Positions 54,930 to 63,890 of a DNA stretch of 64,000 nucleotides are shown piece after piece. Location of the stretch: contig NZ_AYMG01000017.1 in NCBI RefSeq assembly GCF_000633455.1, positions 124,001 to 188,000 on the forward strand. The letters run 5' to 3'. The translations under genes and the position numbers were made by a program. The notes under the pieces are model-generated. The model did no database searches. It was not told the DNA's origin and saw only the letters and a list, made by a program, of their open reading frames with translations. This DNA comes from Pedobacter jeongneungensis (GTDB lineage: Bacteria > Bacteroidota > Bacteroidia > Sphingobacteriales > Sphingobacteriaceae). The first letter of the stretch is position 1; each line of letters starts with the position of its first letter.

Positions 54930-56057
54930 CTAGAGATTGTTTTTCAAAAACTCCTTTAATTCCACAGTGGAAAGTCCTGTAGCTACAATCTTACCTTGCT
55001 GGTTAACCAACAAACTTGTTGGGAAAATATGGACACCATATTTGCTGGTTTCAATGCCGTTCAAATCTAAATATTGAGGCCATGTTAGTTTATATTTATC
55101 GATAGCAAGTTTCCAATCTTCTACATATTTAGTTTTATCTGTTGATATTCCAATGATTTCGAATCCCTTATCGTGGAATGCATTTCTGATAGCTTTTAAG
55201 TCTTCAAACTGTGCGATACAAGGCATGCAATGGCTATACCACATATCTATAAGTGTTAATTTGTTTGAATCGTAATGGTTGCTTGCAATTTTTTTTCCTT
55301 TTAAATCAACAATGTTAAAGTTTGGTATTGTTTCTCCAATAGCTATCTGCTTCGAAGATAAAATCCGTTGCAAGGTAGCCTGGCCAAGCCTTGATGTTTT
55401 GAGCAAAGGTGAAAAACGTTCAAAGGTATTTCCCAAAGTAGCATTATAACCAAAATTTAAAAGGGCGTACAATTTGTAAAGCGCATAATAAGAATTTGGA
55501 TTTTCCTTAACAAACGAGAAAAGTGTAGCATCGTGAACAAAATAAGTTGCTTTCAGCTCCTGCATTGATTTAAGCTCAAGTTCTTCGGGGAATTTTCTGC
55601 CATAAATATTAAACAAACTATCATAATGTAACCGGTATTGCTTGCGTTGGTCCTCTACGCTCTTAAATGCCTTGTCATAACTCTTAGCATCCTTCATAAC
55701 CAGATTATCATTTATTGGATCTCCGTAATTTAATGCAGTATCAATAGAAATCTGCTGCGCTCCTGTGCTTATAGCTGTACCCGCAGATTGATATTTGTCT
55801 CCAATTTTAAAGTACATCCATACGGGGCCATCTATCTGTCCGTTAAATTTGAACTTTCCTTTATTTATTTTGGCCGTTACTGGTTTAAAGCCAGTTGGGT
55901 AAAGCGCTGTGTTTAATTCATTAGGGATGATTTGAACAGTTCCTGTATCAAGGTTTACCTCTCCGGAAATGGTAAAGTTTTTTAAGTTTTTTGTTTGCCC
56001 GAGGGTAAATAGTGGAAACGACGAGGCAAAGATTAAGGCGACGGCAATTTTTTTCAT
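54930..56057 (-). CDS. thioredoxin-like (TlpA/AhpC-TSA) periplasmic protein with DUF4369-like N-domain
   Basis: 375 residues. Signal (MKKIAVALIFASSFPLFTLGQ), then a beta domain (about 28-115, NFTISGEVNLDTGTVQIIP) of DUF4369 type, a helical linker, and a thioredoxin fold (about 235-375) with CxxC motif in WYSHCMPCIAQFEDL. This combination is frequent in Bacteroidota and probably reduces thiols or mediates disulfide exchange in the periplasm; the target is unknown. ATG at 56057. Confidence 0.88.
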   Translation of the reverse strand: MKKIAVALIFASSFPLFTLGQTKNLKNFTISGEVNLDTGTVQIIPNELNTALYPTGFKPVTAKINKGKFKFNGQIDGPVWMYFKIGDKYQSAGTAISTGAQQISIDTALNYGDPINDNLVMKDAKSYDKAFKSVEDQRKQYRLHYDSLFNIYGRKFPEELELKSMQELKATYFVHDATLFSFVKENPNSYYALYKLYALLNFGYNATLGNTFERFSPLLKTSRLGQATLQRILSSKQIAIGETIPNFNIVDLKGKKIASNHYDSNKLTLIDMWYSHCMPCIAQFEDLKAIRNAFHDKGFEIIGISTDKTKYVEDWKLAIDKYKLTWPQYLDLNGIETSKYGVHIFPTSLLVNQQGKIVATGLSTVELKEFLKNNL

Positions 56058-56143
56058 GTTAGCGCTATTGGTAAAGCTATTAATGGAGCATTATTAAAAA
56101 TGTAATATAGTTTTTAATGAAAAGTTTTTTGCGGTAACCGATG

Positions 56144-56161
56144 TTATCTTATGTTAAAATT
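56144..56161. repeat. 18-bp operator-like repeat, left copy
   Basis: TTATCTTATGTTAAAATT is identical to 58932-58949, in the operator region of the AbiEi gene. The two copies bracket the four-gene toxin-antitoxin island. Confidence 0.65.
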
Positions 56162-56207
56162 TGCCTTGATTTTTTTTAACGCTATTCTTTAGGTGATTCG
56201 GTTAATT

Positions 56208-56846
56208 TTATTTATCCATTGCTTCGGTTAGATCTTCCTTTATAAATTCCCAGATTTTTCCTTTTAGACAGATTGGATCAAAATCATTATCTGCCTGATG
56301 AAAATTAGTGAAGTTTTCCCTGATCTGAACTTCATCGTGCGTCCATTCGAAACGTTTTTTATGCAGTTCGATCATTGCTGTTGGGTTATAAATGTCTAAA
56401 AGTTCGTGCAGATCCCAAAAGTCTTTTTTTCTCCCGCCTCTTAGTACAATATCCATCTTCATTGCAATAATTTCTGGTATGGATGCCATCCGGATTTTTT
56501 CTTGATATACGGGTTTTTCAAAAAATGGATCCATACTGTAAAAGAGGTCAAGTTTAACAACATTGTCTTTTTCTGTGCCAACAAGGTAGGATTTTCCTAA
56601 ACCGGCAAATAGTCCGAAATCGCCTTGAACATAATTGAACTTTTTTCTTAACAGTCTTTCAATGCGTTCAAAATCAATTGATCCGTACTTTGCATCAGTA
56701 AAAAGGTCTATGTCAACTGATAAACGATGACCAAGATAAAGACTTAGTGCAGTTCCACCAACCAATCTAAACTCTGCTAATTCGGGAACCTGCATCAGCT
56801 CAAGTAAAGTCTTTTTTAATAGTTGATTAACTGTATTCCAATACAT
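56208..56846 (-). CDS. AbiEii-like nucleotidyltransferase toxin
   Basis: 212 residues. The nucleotidyltransferase core is EFRLVGGTALSLYLGHRLSVDIDLFTD (about 27-52): GG, then H/R/S, then DIDLF with two Asp residues. KMDIVLRGGRKKDFWDLHEL (about 128-147) is the second signature of the AbiEii/DUF1814 group. Toxins of this group transfer nucleotides (to tRNA in MenT-like members) and stop growth. It lies 11 bases after the HTH gene that is probably its antitoxin. Confidence 0.85.
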   Translation of the reverse strand: MYWNTVNQLLKKTLLELMQVPELAEFRLVGGTALSLYLGHRLSVDIDLFTDAKYGSIDFERIERLLRKKFNYVQGDFGLFAGLGKSYLVGTEKDNVVKLDLFYSMDPFFEKPVYQEKIRMASIPEIIAMKMDIVLRGGRKKDFWDLHELLDIYNPTAMIELHKKRFEWTHDEVQIRENFTNFHQADNDFDPICLKGKIWEFIKEDLTEAMDK

Positions 56847-56857
56847 AATTATTTATG

Positions 56858-57340
56858 CTATGATTTTCTTAGGTTAAAGGAATTATTGGTCATTTTAACC
56901 TCATCAACTTTTTGTTTCCCGTAAAATCTGATTATTTCATCTTTTTCATCATCATTTCCCCGCTCCATTACCCTTTTAATAACTGCTTGATATTGTTTTT
57001 GCCAGTTTATTTTTTCGAACTCAGTGTCCCAAAAGAGAATCTGTCTAATAATTGAAAAATCAGGTTTATCGTTTGAAGTTTTTTTGTCTTTTTCTTTTTG
57101 TATTTCATAATAGGCCTGGAGTAGGAACATCGTGCCTTCTTCCAAGCCAAGACTCTGGTCTAATTTAATCGAAAGAGAGGCTGTTATCCCTCTTTTGCCT
57201 TTTGTAATGTCATTTAAAGTTTGTGGATATTCATTCAGTGAAAGTGCGAACGGACCTTTTTTAAATCCTTTCCTTTTAAGTTCCCGTTCCAAAATAATCC
57301 CTGGATGGATTCCTTTAAATTTACTGATCAATTTTTCCAT
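56858..57340 (-). CDS. HigA-like HTH antitoxin
   Basis: 160 residues from the ATG at 57340. The first 75 form an XRE HTH in HigA style (IHPGIILERELKRKGFKKGP then LSLNEYPQTLNDITKGKRGIT and LEEGTMFLLQAYYEIQKEK); IHPGxxL is the HigA start signature. A charged C-terminal helix follows (about 85-160). It precedes the AbiEii-like gene and probably neutralises it, an unusual pairing since AbiEii normally pairs with AbiEi. Confidence 0.8.
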   Translation of the reverse strand: MEKLISKFKGIHPGIILERELKRKGFKKGPFALSLNEYPQTLNDITKGKRGITASLSIKLDQSLGLEEGTMFLLQAYYEIQKEKDKKTSNDKPDFSIIRQILFWDTEFEKINWQKQYQAVIKRVMERGNDDEKDEIIRFYGKQKVDEVKMTNNSFNLRKS

Positions 57341-57406
57341 AATCAAAAATAAACAAAAATGTTTATAATTTATTGCTTATATTTAAGTTTTGTTTTCTCA
57401 AATGCC

Positions 57407-58258
57407 TTAACTGATTTTTAGTTTTTCAACCAGATCATGGAAATATTGTGTTGACCATATTTCGAGTTTTTTAGGATCCTTAATAAAACGTGAGATATCT
57501 GCCTTAACAAAATCTAATTTTACATGATTAATCTTTTCGCTTAATAAAGCCCTAAATTCTGCTTCACTGATTTTATCCTTTTTCCAATCGCCACTATCTA
57601 TCGCTCGCAGGAGGAAGTGATTGAGGTTAAGTTCATAACCTTTTTTAATATACCATTCCATGTCGTACCAATCGCGCCCTTTAACATTGGTGCCCCATTT
57701 GCGGAATAAAAGTGCGTGCATTTTTCCAGCGAAAAGATCAGGAAGTGAAAGACACTTTACATAAAACGAAAAGGGTTGCAACAATAGTTTTTCTTCTGTT
57801 GCAAAACCCAGTGGCGGTTCTATGTCTACCTCGATTTTGATTTTGATATTTGCCATTTCTTTAAGCCCGTTTTGAGGGATAATCTCTTTCAAGACGAGTT
57901 CTTTCCAGATGGTTTCTGATTTTAAAAATGCTGAATTGATATTATTATTTATTGTTTTCTTTTTTTTAGTAATGGATACTTGCATGCCCAGTGCCGCAAA
58001 TTCGTTTACAATAGCATCCTGGTATTTTTCTAAGGAAAAATCAGGATTTTGGGCGAGCAGGGAAAAATCCAGGTCTTCTGAAAAACGGTCTAAACCATAA
58101 AATATCCTCAACGCTGTTCCCCCATAAAATGCTGCCTTTTCAAAAAAGCCAGCCCGGTTTAGTCCGGCAAGAGCAATTTCCTGCATAATTTCCCTTAATG
58201 CATCTTTTGCCTCTTCTCTGTTAGCTGGATGATAGCTATCTAGCCAGTCTTTTATCAT
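57407..58258 (-). CDS. AbiEii nucleotidyltransferase toxin
   Basis: 283 residues with FYGGTALRIFYGLDRFSEDLDFSLL (about 42-66), the GG...R.S.DLDF core of the DUF1814/AbiEii family, and GKMHALLFRKWGTNVKGRDWYDMEWYIKKG (about 178-207), the K...R....GRDWYD signature. It overlaps its antitoxin gene by 4 bases. Type IV toxin-antitoxin toxin, also active against phages in AbiE systems. Confidence 0.9.
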   Translation of the reverse strand: MIKDWLDSYHPANREEAKDALREIMQEIALAGLNRAGFFEKAAFYGGTALRIFYGLDRFSEDLDFSLLAQNPDFSLEKYQDAIVNEFAALGMQVSITKKKKTINNNINSAFLKSETIWKELVLKEIIPQNGLKEMANIKIKIEVDIEPPLGFATEEKLLLQPFSFYVKCLSLPDLFAGKMHALLFRKWGTNVKGRDWYDMEWYIKKGYELNLNHFLLRAIDSGDWKKDKISEAEFRALLSEKINHVKLDFVKADISRFIKDPKKLEIWSTQYFHDLVEKLKIS

Positions 58259-58893
58259 AGTGTCTCGATCATTTTAGTTAGCATTTCCAGGCTTGTACTT
58301 TTAGGGGCATGTTCAAGCCAGCTATTTATAGTTGATGTATCAAATTTTGCAATTTCAATTTCTTCCATCCGCAGATTTCTGAATACATAATCTTTTGCTG
58401 TGGAAACGCTCCTTAAATTAATACCTGCTGTTGTGACAATTTTATCACATAAGGCTTTTTCCGGGGTTGCAACCATTGCTTTCTGATCTTTGGAAAAGTT
58501 TATCATGGCCAAGCCGAAAGCATAGTAGGGCAAAGAAAGGTTTGTATAGGTGAATAGCCCTATTTGAGTTTCGAATTTTCTTGATGCCTTTGTTGTCATT
58601 GAGGTAACTGCGTAAACTTTTTCCGGGATGAGCCCGTAATGCGACAATGCGCTCTCCATCGAAAGATAACTCGGCCCGAGTATATGGTTAGCCAATAATG
58701 CGTTTTCAGGCCTCTCCGTTCCGACAGATCTCCCTACAATATAAAGTCCTTTTTTTATGGGTTCGATCAATCCATCAGCCTTTAATGCCAGTATTTTATC
58801 ATTTGGTCTTTTATAATCTTTTAATAAATCGACCAACAGTTGATGGGTTATCGGTTGATGAGATTTGCCTATAAGAGCTGTCTGGATATTCAT
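58255..58893 (-). CDS. AbiEi antitoxin and autorepressor
   Basis: 212 residues: an N-terminal winged helix (ITHQLLVDLLKDYKRPNDKI) followed by the C-terminal AbiEi domain (LLANHILGPSYLSMESALSHYGLIPE, ATPEKALCDKIV). AbiEi acts as antitoxin and as repressor binding inverted repeats ahead of its own gene; strong inverted repeats lie just upstream at 58908-59012. First gene of the island. Confidence 0.9.
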   Translation of the reverse strand: MNIQTALIGKSHQPITHQLLVDLLKDYKRPNDKILALKADGLIEPIKKGLYIVGRSVGTERPENALLANHILGPSYLSMESALSHYGLIPEKVYAVTSMTTKASRKFETQIGLFTYTNLSLPYYAFGLAMINFSKDQKAMVATPEKALCDKIVTTAGINLRSVSTAKDYVFRNLRMEEIEIAKFDTSTINSWLEHAPKSTSLEMLTKMIETL

Positions 58894-58907
58894 AATGTAA
58901 AAATTAA

Positions 58908-59012
58908 ATAAGATAAACGATTTTTATCCGATTATCTTATGTTAAAATTACATTTAATAATTTATATTGCCAAATTTAAATAGGATAAACGGTTATTTTT
59001 AGTTTATCCTAT
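58908..59012. promoter_or_regulatory. AbiEi operator region: two inverted repeats
   Basis: ATAAGATAA (58908-58916) pairs with TTATCTTAT (58932-58940). ATAGGATAAAC (58980-58990) pairs with GTTTATCCTAT (59002-59012). The two palindromes share A(T/A)AxGATAAACG and TTATCyTATGyTAAA words. AbiEi repressors of other bacteria bind such long inverted repeats. They fill the first 120 bases of the 336-base gap to the GH31 gene. Confidence 0.75.
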
Positions 59013-59093
59013 GCTAAATTTACATATTTAAGTAGTCTTCGCTATAATAATTTATCATTCATCTCAGCCATATCTTACTTAAATGCCCTAGGT

Positions 59094-59112
59094 TAGTGTA
59101 AAACTTACACTA
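59094..59112. promoter_or_regulatory. palindrome upstream of the GH31 gene
   Basis: TAGTGTAA and TTACACTA pair perfectly around AAC, 118 bases before the GH31 start. A possible operator; the remaining bases of the gap (59113-59229) show no clear promoter. Confidence 0.4.
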
Positions 59113-59229
59113 TTAAATGCATCTTTTATAAAAAAGCTACATCCCTTTTATAAAATATTTGTATTATAGTACTTTCTTAAGCACATCCCGGTTTAAGAGC
59201 TATGAATTTAAAAATTTGAATAAATAAGG

Positions 59230-61692
59230 ATGGAAGCGCAAAACGACAAACCGAATGAAACAAATGACCTGATCGAAAAAGAGCAGGAAATACAGCATTT
59301 AAACAATCCGGTTGATATATCGGTAAAACCAATCGTTAAACAATACCTCGGCGAAGTTAAAAAAGTAAAGAAAGAAGGTAACCGTTTTTATTTTTCAGAT
59401 GGCGATGCAAGGGTAGAGGTAAGGGTAGTAAGTGATGATATTATCAGGGTGCGCCTTGCGCCACATGGCGTTTTTCTGGATGATTTTTCTTACGCTGTGC
59501 CGGAAGTAGATCAAAAAGTTTCTGTTTTTAAAATGCAGGAGCACGAAGATCACTATACCATTTCTACACACTCTGTAACCTGTAAGATCGAAAAAGCAAA
59601 CTTTCATGTTTCTTTCTCTGATAATATTACCAATGTGGTGATGGTTGACGAAGCCAACTCCATGCACTGGGAAGAAAATGTAGATTTTGGCGGTTATTAC
59701 ATTTATGCAACTAAAAAATGCCATCCTGAAGAAAATTTCTTTGGCTTAGGTGATAAATCGGGCAATTTTAACCTGCGTGGCCGCCGTTTCGAAAACTGGA
59801 ATACCGATGCTTATTCTTTCGGCTGGAACCAGGATCCGCTATACAGAACTATACCTTTCTATATCGGTTTACATAACCAGGCTGCCTATGGTATCTTTTT
59901 CGATAATACCTTTAAATCGTATTTTGATTTTGGGAACGAAGATGTAAATAAAACCAGTTTCTGGGCTGATGGTGGCGAACTGCAGTATTATTATATCCAC
60001 GGTCCGCACATTATGGATGTGGTTAAACGTTATGCAACCTTAACAGGAACGCATCCTATGCCTCCAAAATGGACACTAGGTTATCAGCAGTGCCGCTGGA
60101 GTTATTATCCCGAAACAAAGGTTAAAGAAATAGCTAAACAGTTCAGAGACCGTAAAATTCCTTGTGATGCCATTTACCTGGATATCGATTATATGGACGG
60201 TTACCGCTGTTTTACCTGGAATAAAAAATACTTTCCAGATCCACGCAGGATGATCAAAGAACTTTCTGATGATGGTTTTAAAACCGTTGTAATGATCGAT
60301 CCCGGAATTAAGGTTGATGATGATTACTGGGTTTTTAAAGAAGGTAAAGAGAAAAGATTTTTCTGTCGCCGCAGCGACGATTATTATATGGAAGGGCATG
60401 TTTGGCCAGGCCGTTGCCAATTTCCTGATTTTACCAATCCAAAAGTACGTGCCTGGTGGGGCAATCTGTACAAGGAACTGGTAGATATGGGCGTGGCAGG
60501 TTTCTGGAACGATATGAACGAACCTGCAGTATTCGGTTCGGGGACTTTCCCTAACGATGTACGCCATAACTATGATGGTTACCGTGGTTCGCACCGTAAA
60601 GCACACAATGTTTACGGTATGCAAATGGTACGCTCTACTTACGAAGGGCTTAAAAAACTGATGCGCAATAAACGTCCGTTTACCATTACAAGGGCAGGTT
60701 ATTCGGGCATGCAGCGTTATGCCAGCGTTTGGACGGGTGATAATATTGCTACATGGGAACACCTAAAAATAGGTAATATCCAGTGTCAGCGCTTGTCTGT
60801 TTCTGGTGTGCCTTTCTGCGGAACTGATATTGGCGGCTTTAGTGGTGAACCAGATGGTGAATTGTTTACCCGCTGGATTCAATTGGGTACTTTTTCTCCT
60901 TTTATGCGGGCACACTCTGCAGGTGACACTGCCGAACGTGAACCCTGGAGCTTTGGCGAATTTTTTGAAGACATTAACCGCAAGTTTATCGAGTTAAGGT
61001 ACCGTTTAATGCCTTACCTGTATTCTGTGTTCTGGGAACACCACCGTTATGGCTTCCCGATTTTAAGGCCGTTGGTCATGCTAGAGCAGGAAAATATCAG
61101 CAACAGTTTCCGTCAGGATGAATTCTGTTATGGTGATAAGCTGTTGATCTGCCCTGTTTTAGAACAAGGTGCAATCTCAAGAAAAGTATACCTGCCAAAA
61201 GGAACATGGTACAATTTCTGGACCAACGAAATCCTGGATGGCGGTAATGAATATACCGTTGATGCCAAGATAGACAGTATGCCAATGTTCGTGCGTGCAG
61301 GTACCGTTTTACCCGAATATCCGGTAATGCAGTATGTGGATGAAAAATCGATCACCGAGGTAATCCTGAATATTTATCATAGCGATTACGAAGTGAACTC
61401 GTACATGTACGAAGATCACGGCGATACCTTTGCCTACGAACAGGATATTTACCTGGAAAAGAAATTTACCGTAAAAGGAGATAGTCAGGCCATTAAGGTT
61501 AACCAGCGTAACGAAGGATTATATACACCAAATTACGAATTTTATGTTTGCAATATTATCGGCGTAAAATTCCAGGTTAAAAAGATCATCATAGATAATA
61601 AAGAAGTTCAGGATTTTTATACCGACGATCAGAACATCCTGCATTTCAAATGCAATAAAAATTTCTTAGAAATTCAGATCTTAAGTCTGTAA
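59230..61692 (+). CDS. alpha-glucosidase, GH31
   Basis: 820 residues. A beta-sandwich N-domain (to about 260) and a GH31 barrel. D428 in GFWNDMNEP is the nucleophile; D566 in HSAGDTAEREPW is the likely acid/base. The enzyme releases alpha-glucose from non-reducing ends. There is no signal peptide and the first 30 residues are charged (MEAQNDKPNETNDLIEKEQE), so a cytoplasmic role in maltodextrin or glycogen use is likely. Next to glgB, 58 bases away. Confidence 0.94.
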   Translation: MEAQNDKPNETNDLIEKEQEIQHLNNPVDISVKPIVKQYLGEVKKVKKEGNRFYFSDGDARVEVRVVSDDIIRVRLAPHGVFLDDFSYAVPEVDQKVSVFKMQEHEDHYTISTHSVTCKIEKANFHVSFSDNITNVVMVDEANSMHWEENVDFGGYYIYATKKCHPEENFFGLGDKSGNFNLRGRRFENWNTDAYSFGWNQDPLYRTIPFYIGLHNQAAYGIFFDNTFKSYFDFGNEDVNKTSFWADGGELQYYYIHGPHIMDVVKRYATLTGTHPMPPKWTLGYQQCRWSYYPETKVKEIAKQFRDRKIPCDAIYLDIDYMDGYRCFTWNKKYFPDPRRMIKELSDDGFKTVVMIDPGIKVDDDYWVFKEGKEKRFFCRRSDDYYMEGHVWPGRCQFPDFTNPKVRAWWGNLYKELVDMGVAGFWNDMNEPAVFGSGTFPNDVRHNYDGYRGSHRKAHNVYGMQMVRSTYEGLKKLMRNKRPFTITRAGYSGMQRYASVWTGDNIATWEHLKIGNIQCQRLSVSGVPFCGTDIGGFSGEPDGELFTRWIQLGTFSPFMRAHSAGDTAEREPWSFGEFFEDINRKFIELRYRLMPYLYSVFWEHHRYGFPILRPLVMLEQENISNSFRQDEFCYGDKLLICPVLEQGAISRKVYLPKGTWYNFWTNEILDGGNEYTVDAKIDSMPMFVRAGTVLPEYPVMQYVDEKSITEVILNIYHSDYEVNSYMYEDHGDTFAYEQDIYLEKKFTVKGDSQAIKVNQRNEGLYTPNYEFYVCNIIGVKFQVKKIIIDNKEVQDFYTDDQNILHFKCNKNFLEIQILSL

Positions 61693-61697
61693 CATTT

Positions 61698-61727
61698 AGC
61701 CCCAAATGCTGTTTAGTGTTTGGGGCT
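61698..61727 (+). terminator. hairpin between the GH31 gene and glgB
   Basis: AGCCCCAAA and TTTGGGGCT pair around a 12-base loop. The tail TCATTTATC is weak, so it may attenuate rather than stop transcription into glgB. Confidence 0.6.
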
Positions 61728-61750
61728 TCATTTATCTAGCCAAAATATCT

Positions 61751-63712
61751 ATGTCAGCAAAAAAAGTTCCTGCAAAAAAAGCAGCCTTACCAAAAATCGA
61801 TAAAAAGAAATCCGTTTGGGCACACAGTTTATTTACCGATTACGACATTGATCTTTTCCTTGTTGGGAAACATTTTAGGCTGTATGAAAAAATGGGCTCA
61901 CATTTAATTAGTGTTGACGCTACAGCCGGAACCTATTTTTCAGTTTGGGCGCCAAATGCCATCAATGTAAGTGTGGTTGGTAATTTTAACGATTGGAGCA
62001 ATTCATCGCATCCGCTAAACAAGCGCTGGGATAAATCGGGCATTTGGGAAGGTTTTATTCCTGGCATTGCAAAAGGCGAGGTGTATAAATACTTTGTTAA
62101 AGGCTTTGATGAATCAGAACATTTAAAAGGTGATCCTTATGCCCGCAGATGGGAACATCCACCGCAAACGGCCTGTATCGTTTGGGATACCGATTATACC
62201 TGGAAAGATAAAGCCTGGCTTAATAAAAGGGCAAAAATCAATGCTTTAGATCAACCCATTTCCGTTTACGAAATACATTTGGGTTCCTGGGAGCGTGATC
62301 CCGATAACCCTGAGCGCGTACTGAACTGTAGGGAAGTAGCCAGCAGGCTCGTACCTTATGTAAAAGAAATGGGTTTTACCCATGTAGAACTGATGCCGGT
62401 AATGGAATTTCCTTATTTTCCAAGTTGGGGATATCAGATTACAGGTTATTTTGGTGCCAGCTCGCGTTATGGTTCACCACAGGATTTAATGTACCTGATT
62501 GATGAACTACACAAAGCCAATATTGCCGTAATACTTGATTGGGTTCCTTCTCATTTCCCCGGCGATAGGCATGGTTTATATGAGTTCGATGGTACGCATC
62601 TCTACGAACACGCCGATATGAAAAAAGGCTTTCATCCTGATTGGAAATCCTACATTTTCAACTATGACAGGAACGAGGTACGCTCTTTCCTCATCAGTAA
62701 TGCTTTGTTCTGGTTAGATCAGTATCATGCCGATGGATTGAGGGTTGATGCTGTGGCCTCTATGTTATACTTTAATTTCTCAAGAGAAGATGGTGATGCT
62801 GCCACTAATGAATACGGTGGAAGTGAAAATATTGGTGCCATCCAGTTTCTGCAGGATTTGAATGTGGCCGTTTATGGTAATTTTGAAGGCGTGCAGACCA
62901 TTGCCGAAGAAAGCAGTACTTATCCGGGGGTAACCCATCCGGTGCATAATGGCGGATTGGGTTTTGGAATGAAATGGATGATGGGCTGGATGAACGATAC
63001 GCTTAAATATTTTAAAGTAGATACCCTTGGCCGGAAACACCATCACCACCAGTTGAGCTTTAGCATGACTTATGCCTTTACCGAAAACTTTATGCTGCCT
63101 TTTTCGCATGATGAGGTGGTGCACGGCAAATCGCCCATGCTGTATAAAATGCCTGGCGACGACTGGCAGAAATTCGCCAACCTAAGGGCGCTTTACGGTT
63201 ACATGTTTACCCATCCAGGAGCAAAATTGCTATTTATGGGCAATGAGTTTGGCCAAACCAACGAATGGAATTTTACACAATCTTTAGATTGGCATTTGCT
63301 GCAATATCCGCCACATAAAGGCATGCAGGAAACGGTTAAAGCCTTAAATTTCCTGTACAGGAAAGAACCTGCTTTATATCATTTCAACTTTAGCTACGAA
63401 GGTTTCCAGTGGCTCGATGCCGATAATGCAAACGAATCGGTATTTACCTATATGCGTAAAGGGCCAAAGGCAAAAGATACTTTGATTATTGCCATAAACC
63501 TCACTCCTGTAGTCCGCGAGAATTATAAAATTGGTGTTCCTTTTAAAACCAGGTGGAAAGAAATTTTCAATACTGATGATATTGTATATTATGGAGGTGG
63601 CATTAATAACCGAGGGGATATTGTGCCTCACTTAGAAGGTTATAATGGACAGGAATATTCGATAATTGTTGATCTGCCACCGCTAGCTGTGGTTATTTTC
63701 AAGAGCAAATAA
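61751..63712 (+). CDS. glgB: 1,4-alpha-glucan branching enzyme
   Basis: GH13 enzyme forming alpha-1,6 branches in glycogen. The ATG at 61751 gives 653 residues starting MSAKKVPAKKAALPKIDKKK; the frame start at 61706 would read through the hairpin. A CBM48 (about 45-140, SVWAPNAINVSVVGNFNDW), then the catalytic barrel: LDWVPSHFP, DGLRVDAVASMLY with the nucleophile Asp, IAEESSTYPGVTHPV with the acid/base Glu and PFSHDEVVHGKSPM. Shares function with the alpha-glucosidase upstream: glycogen build and break. Confidence 0.96.
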   Translation: MSAKKVPAKKAALPKIDKKKSVWAHSLFTDYDIDLFLVGKHFRLYEKMGSHLISVDATAGTYFSVWAPNAINVSVVGNFNDWSNSSHPLNKRWDKSGIWEGFIPGIAKGEVYKYFVKGFDESEHLKGDPYARRWEHPPQTACIVWDTDYTWKDKAWLNKRAKINALDQPISVYEIHLGSWERDPDNPERVLNCREVASRLVPYVKEMGFTHVELMPVMEFPYFPSWGYQITGYFGASSRYGSPQDLMYLIDELHKANIAVILDWVPSHFPGDRHGLYEFDGTHLYEHADMKKGFHPDWKSYIFNYDRNEVRSFLISNALFWLDQYHADGLRVDAVASMLYFNFSREDGDAATNEYGGSENIGAIQFLQDLNVAVYGNFEGVQTIAEESSTYPGVTHPVHNGGLGFGMKWMMGWMNDTLKYFKVDTLGRKHHHHQLSFSMTYAFTENFMLPFSHDEVVHGKSPMLYKMPGDDWQKFANLRALYGYMFTHPGAKLLFMGNEFGQTNEWNFTQSLDWHLLQYPPHKGMQETVKALNFLYRKEPALYHFNFSYEGFQWLDADNANESVFTYMRKGPKAKDTLIIAINLTPVVRENYKIGVPFKTRWKEIFNTDDIVYYGGGINNRGDIVPHLEGYNGQEYSIIVDLPPLAVVIFKSK

Positions 63713-63730
63713 AGTCATTTTCCTTTTTAT

Positions 63731-63849
63731 ATTACGCCAAAACTACCATTAAATGTATAGTTTTGGCGTGATATAGTTTTTTATAATACGCCAAAACAAC
63801 TATAAAAAAACACTTTTGGCGTGATATAATTATTTGTAATACGCCAAAA
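63731..63849. repeat. five copies of a TACGCCAAAA decamer, palindromic clusters
   Basis: ATTACGCCAAAACTA (63731-63745) pairs with TAGTTTTGGCGTGAT (63758-63772), 14 of 15. A second pair is TACGCCAAAA (63787-63796) with TTTTGGCGTG (63814-63823). A third forward copy is at 63840-63849. It fills the 178-base gap between glgB and the ATPase gene. May be operators for that gene, or transcription-stopping hairpins. Confidence 0.7.
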
Positions 63850-63862
63850 CTTATAAATTTAT

Positions 63863-63870
63863 TACCTTTG
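63863..63870 (+). promoter_or_regulatory. -7 element of the ATPase gene
   Basis: TACCTTTG, 20 bases before the ATG at 63891, matches TAnnTTTG. The last TACGCCAAAA decamer lies 13 bases upstream, near the expected -33 position, where a TTTG is absent. Confidence 0.55.
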
Positions 63871-63890
63871 TTGTTGTAAATTAATTGTTT

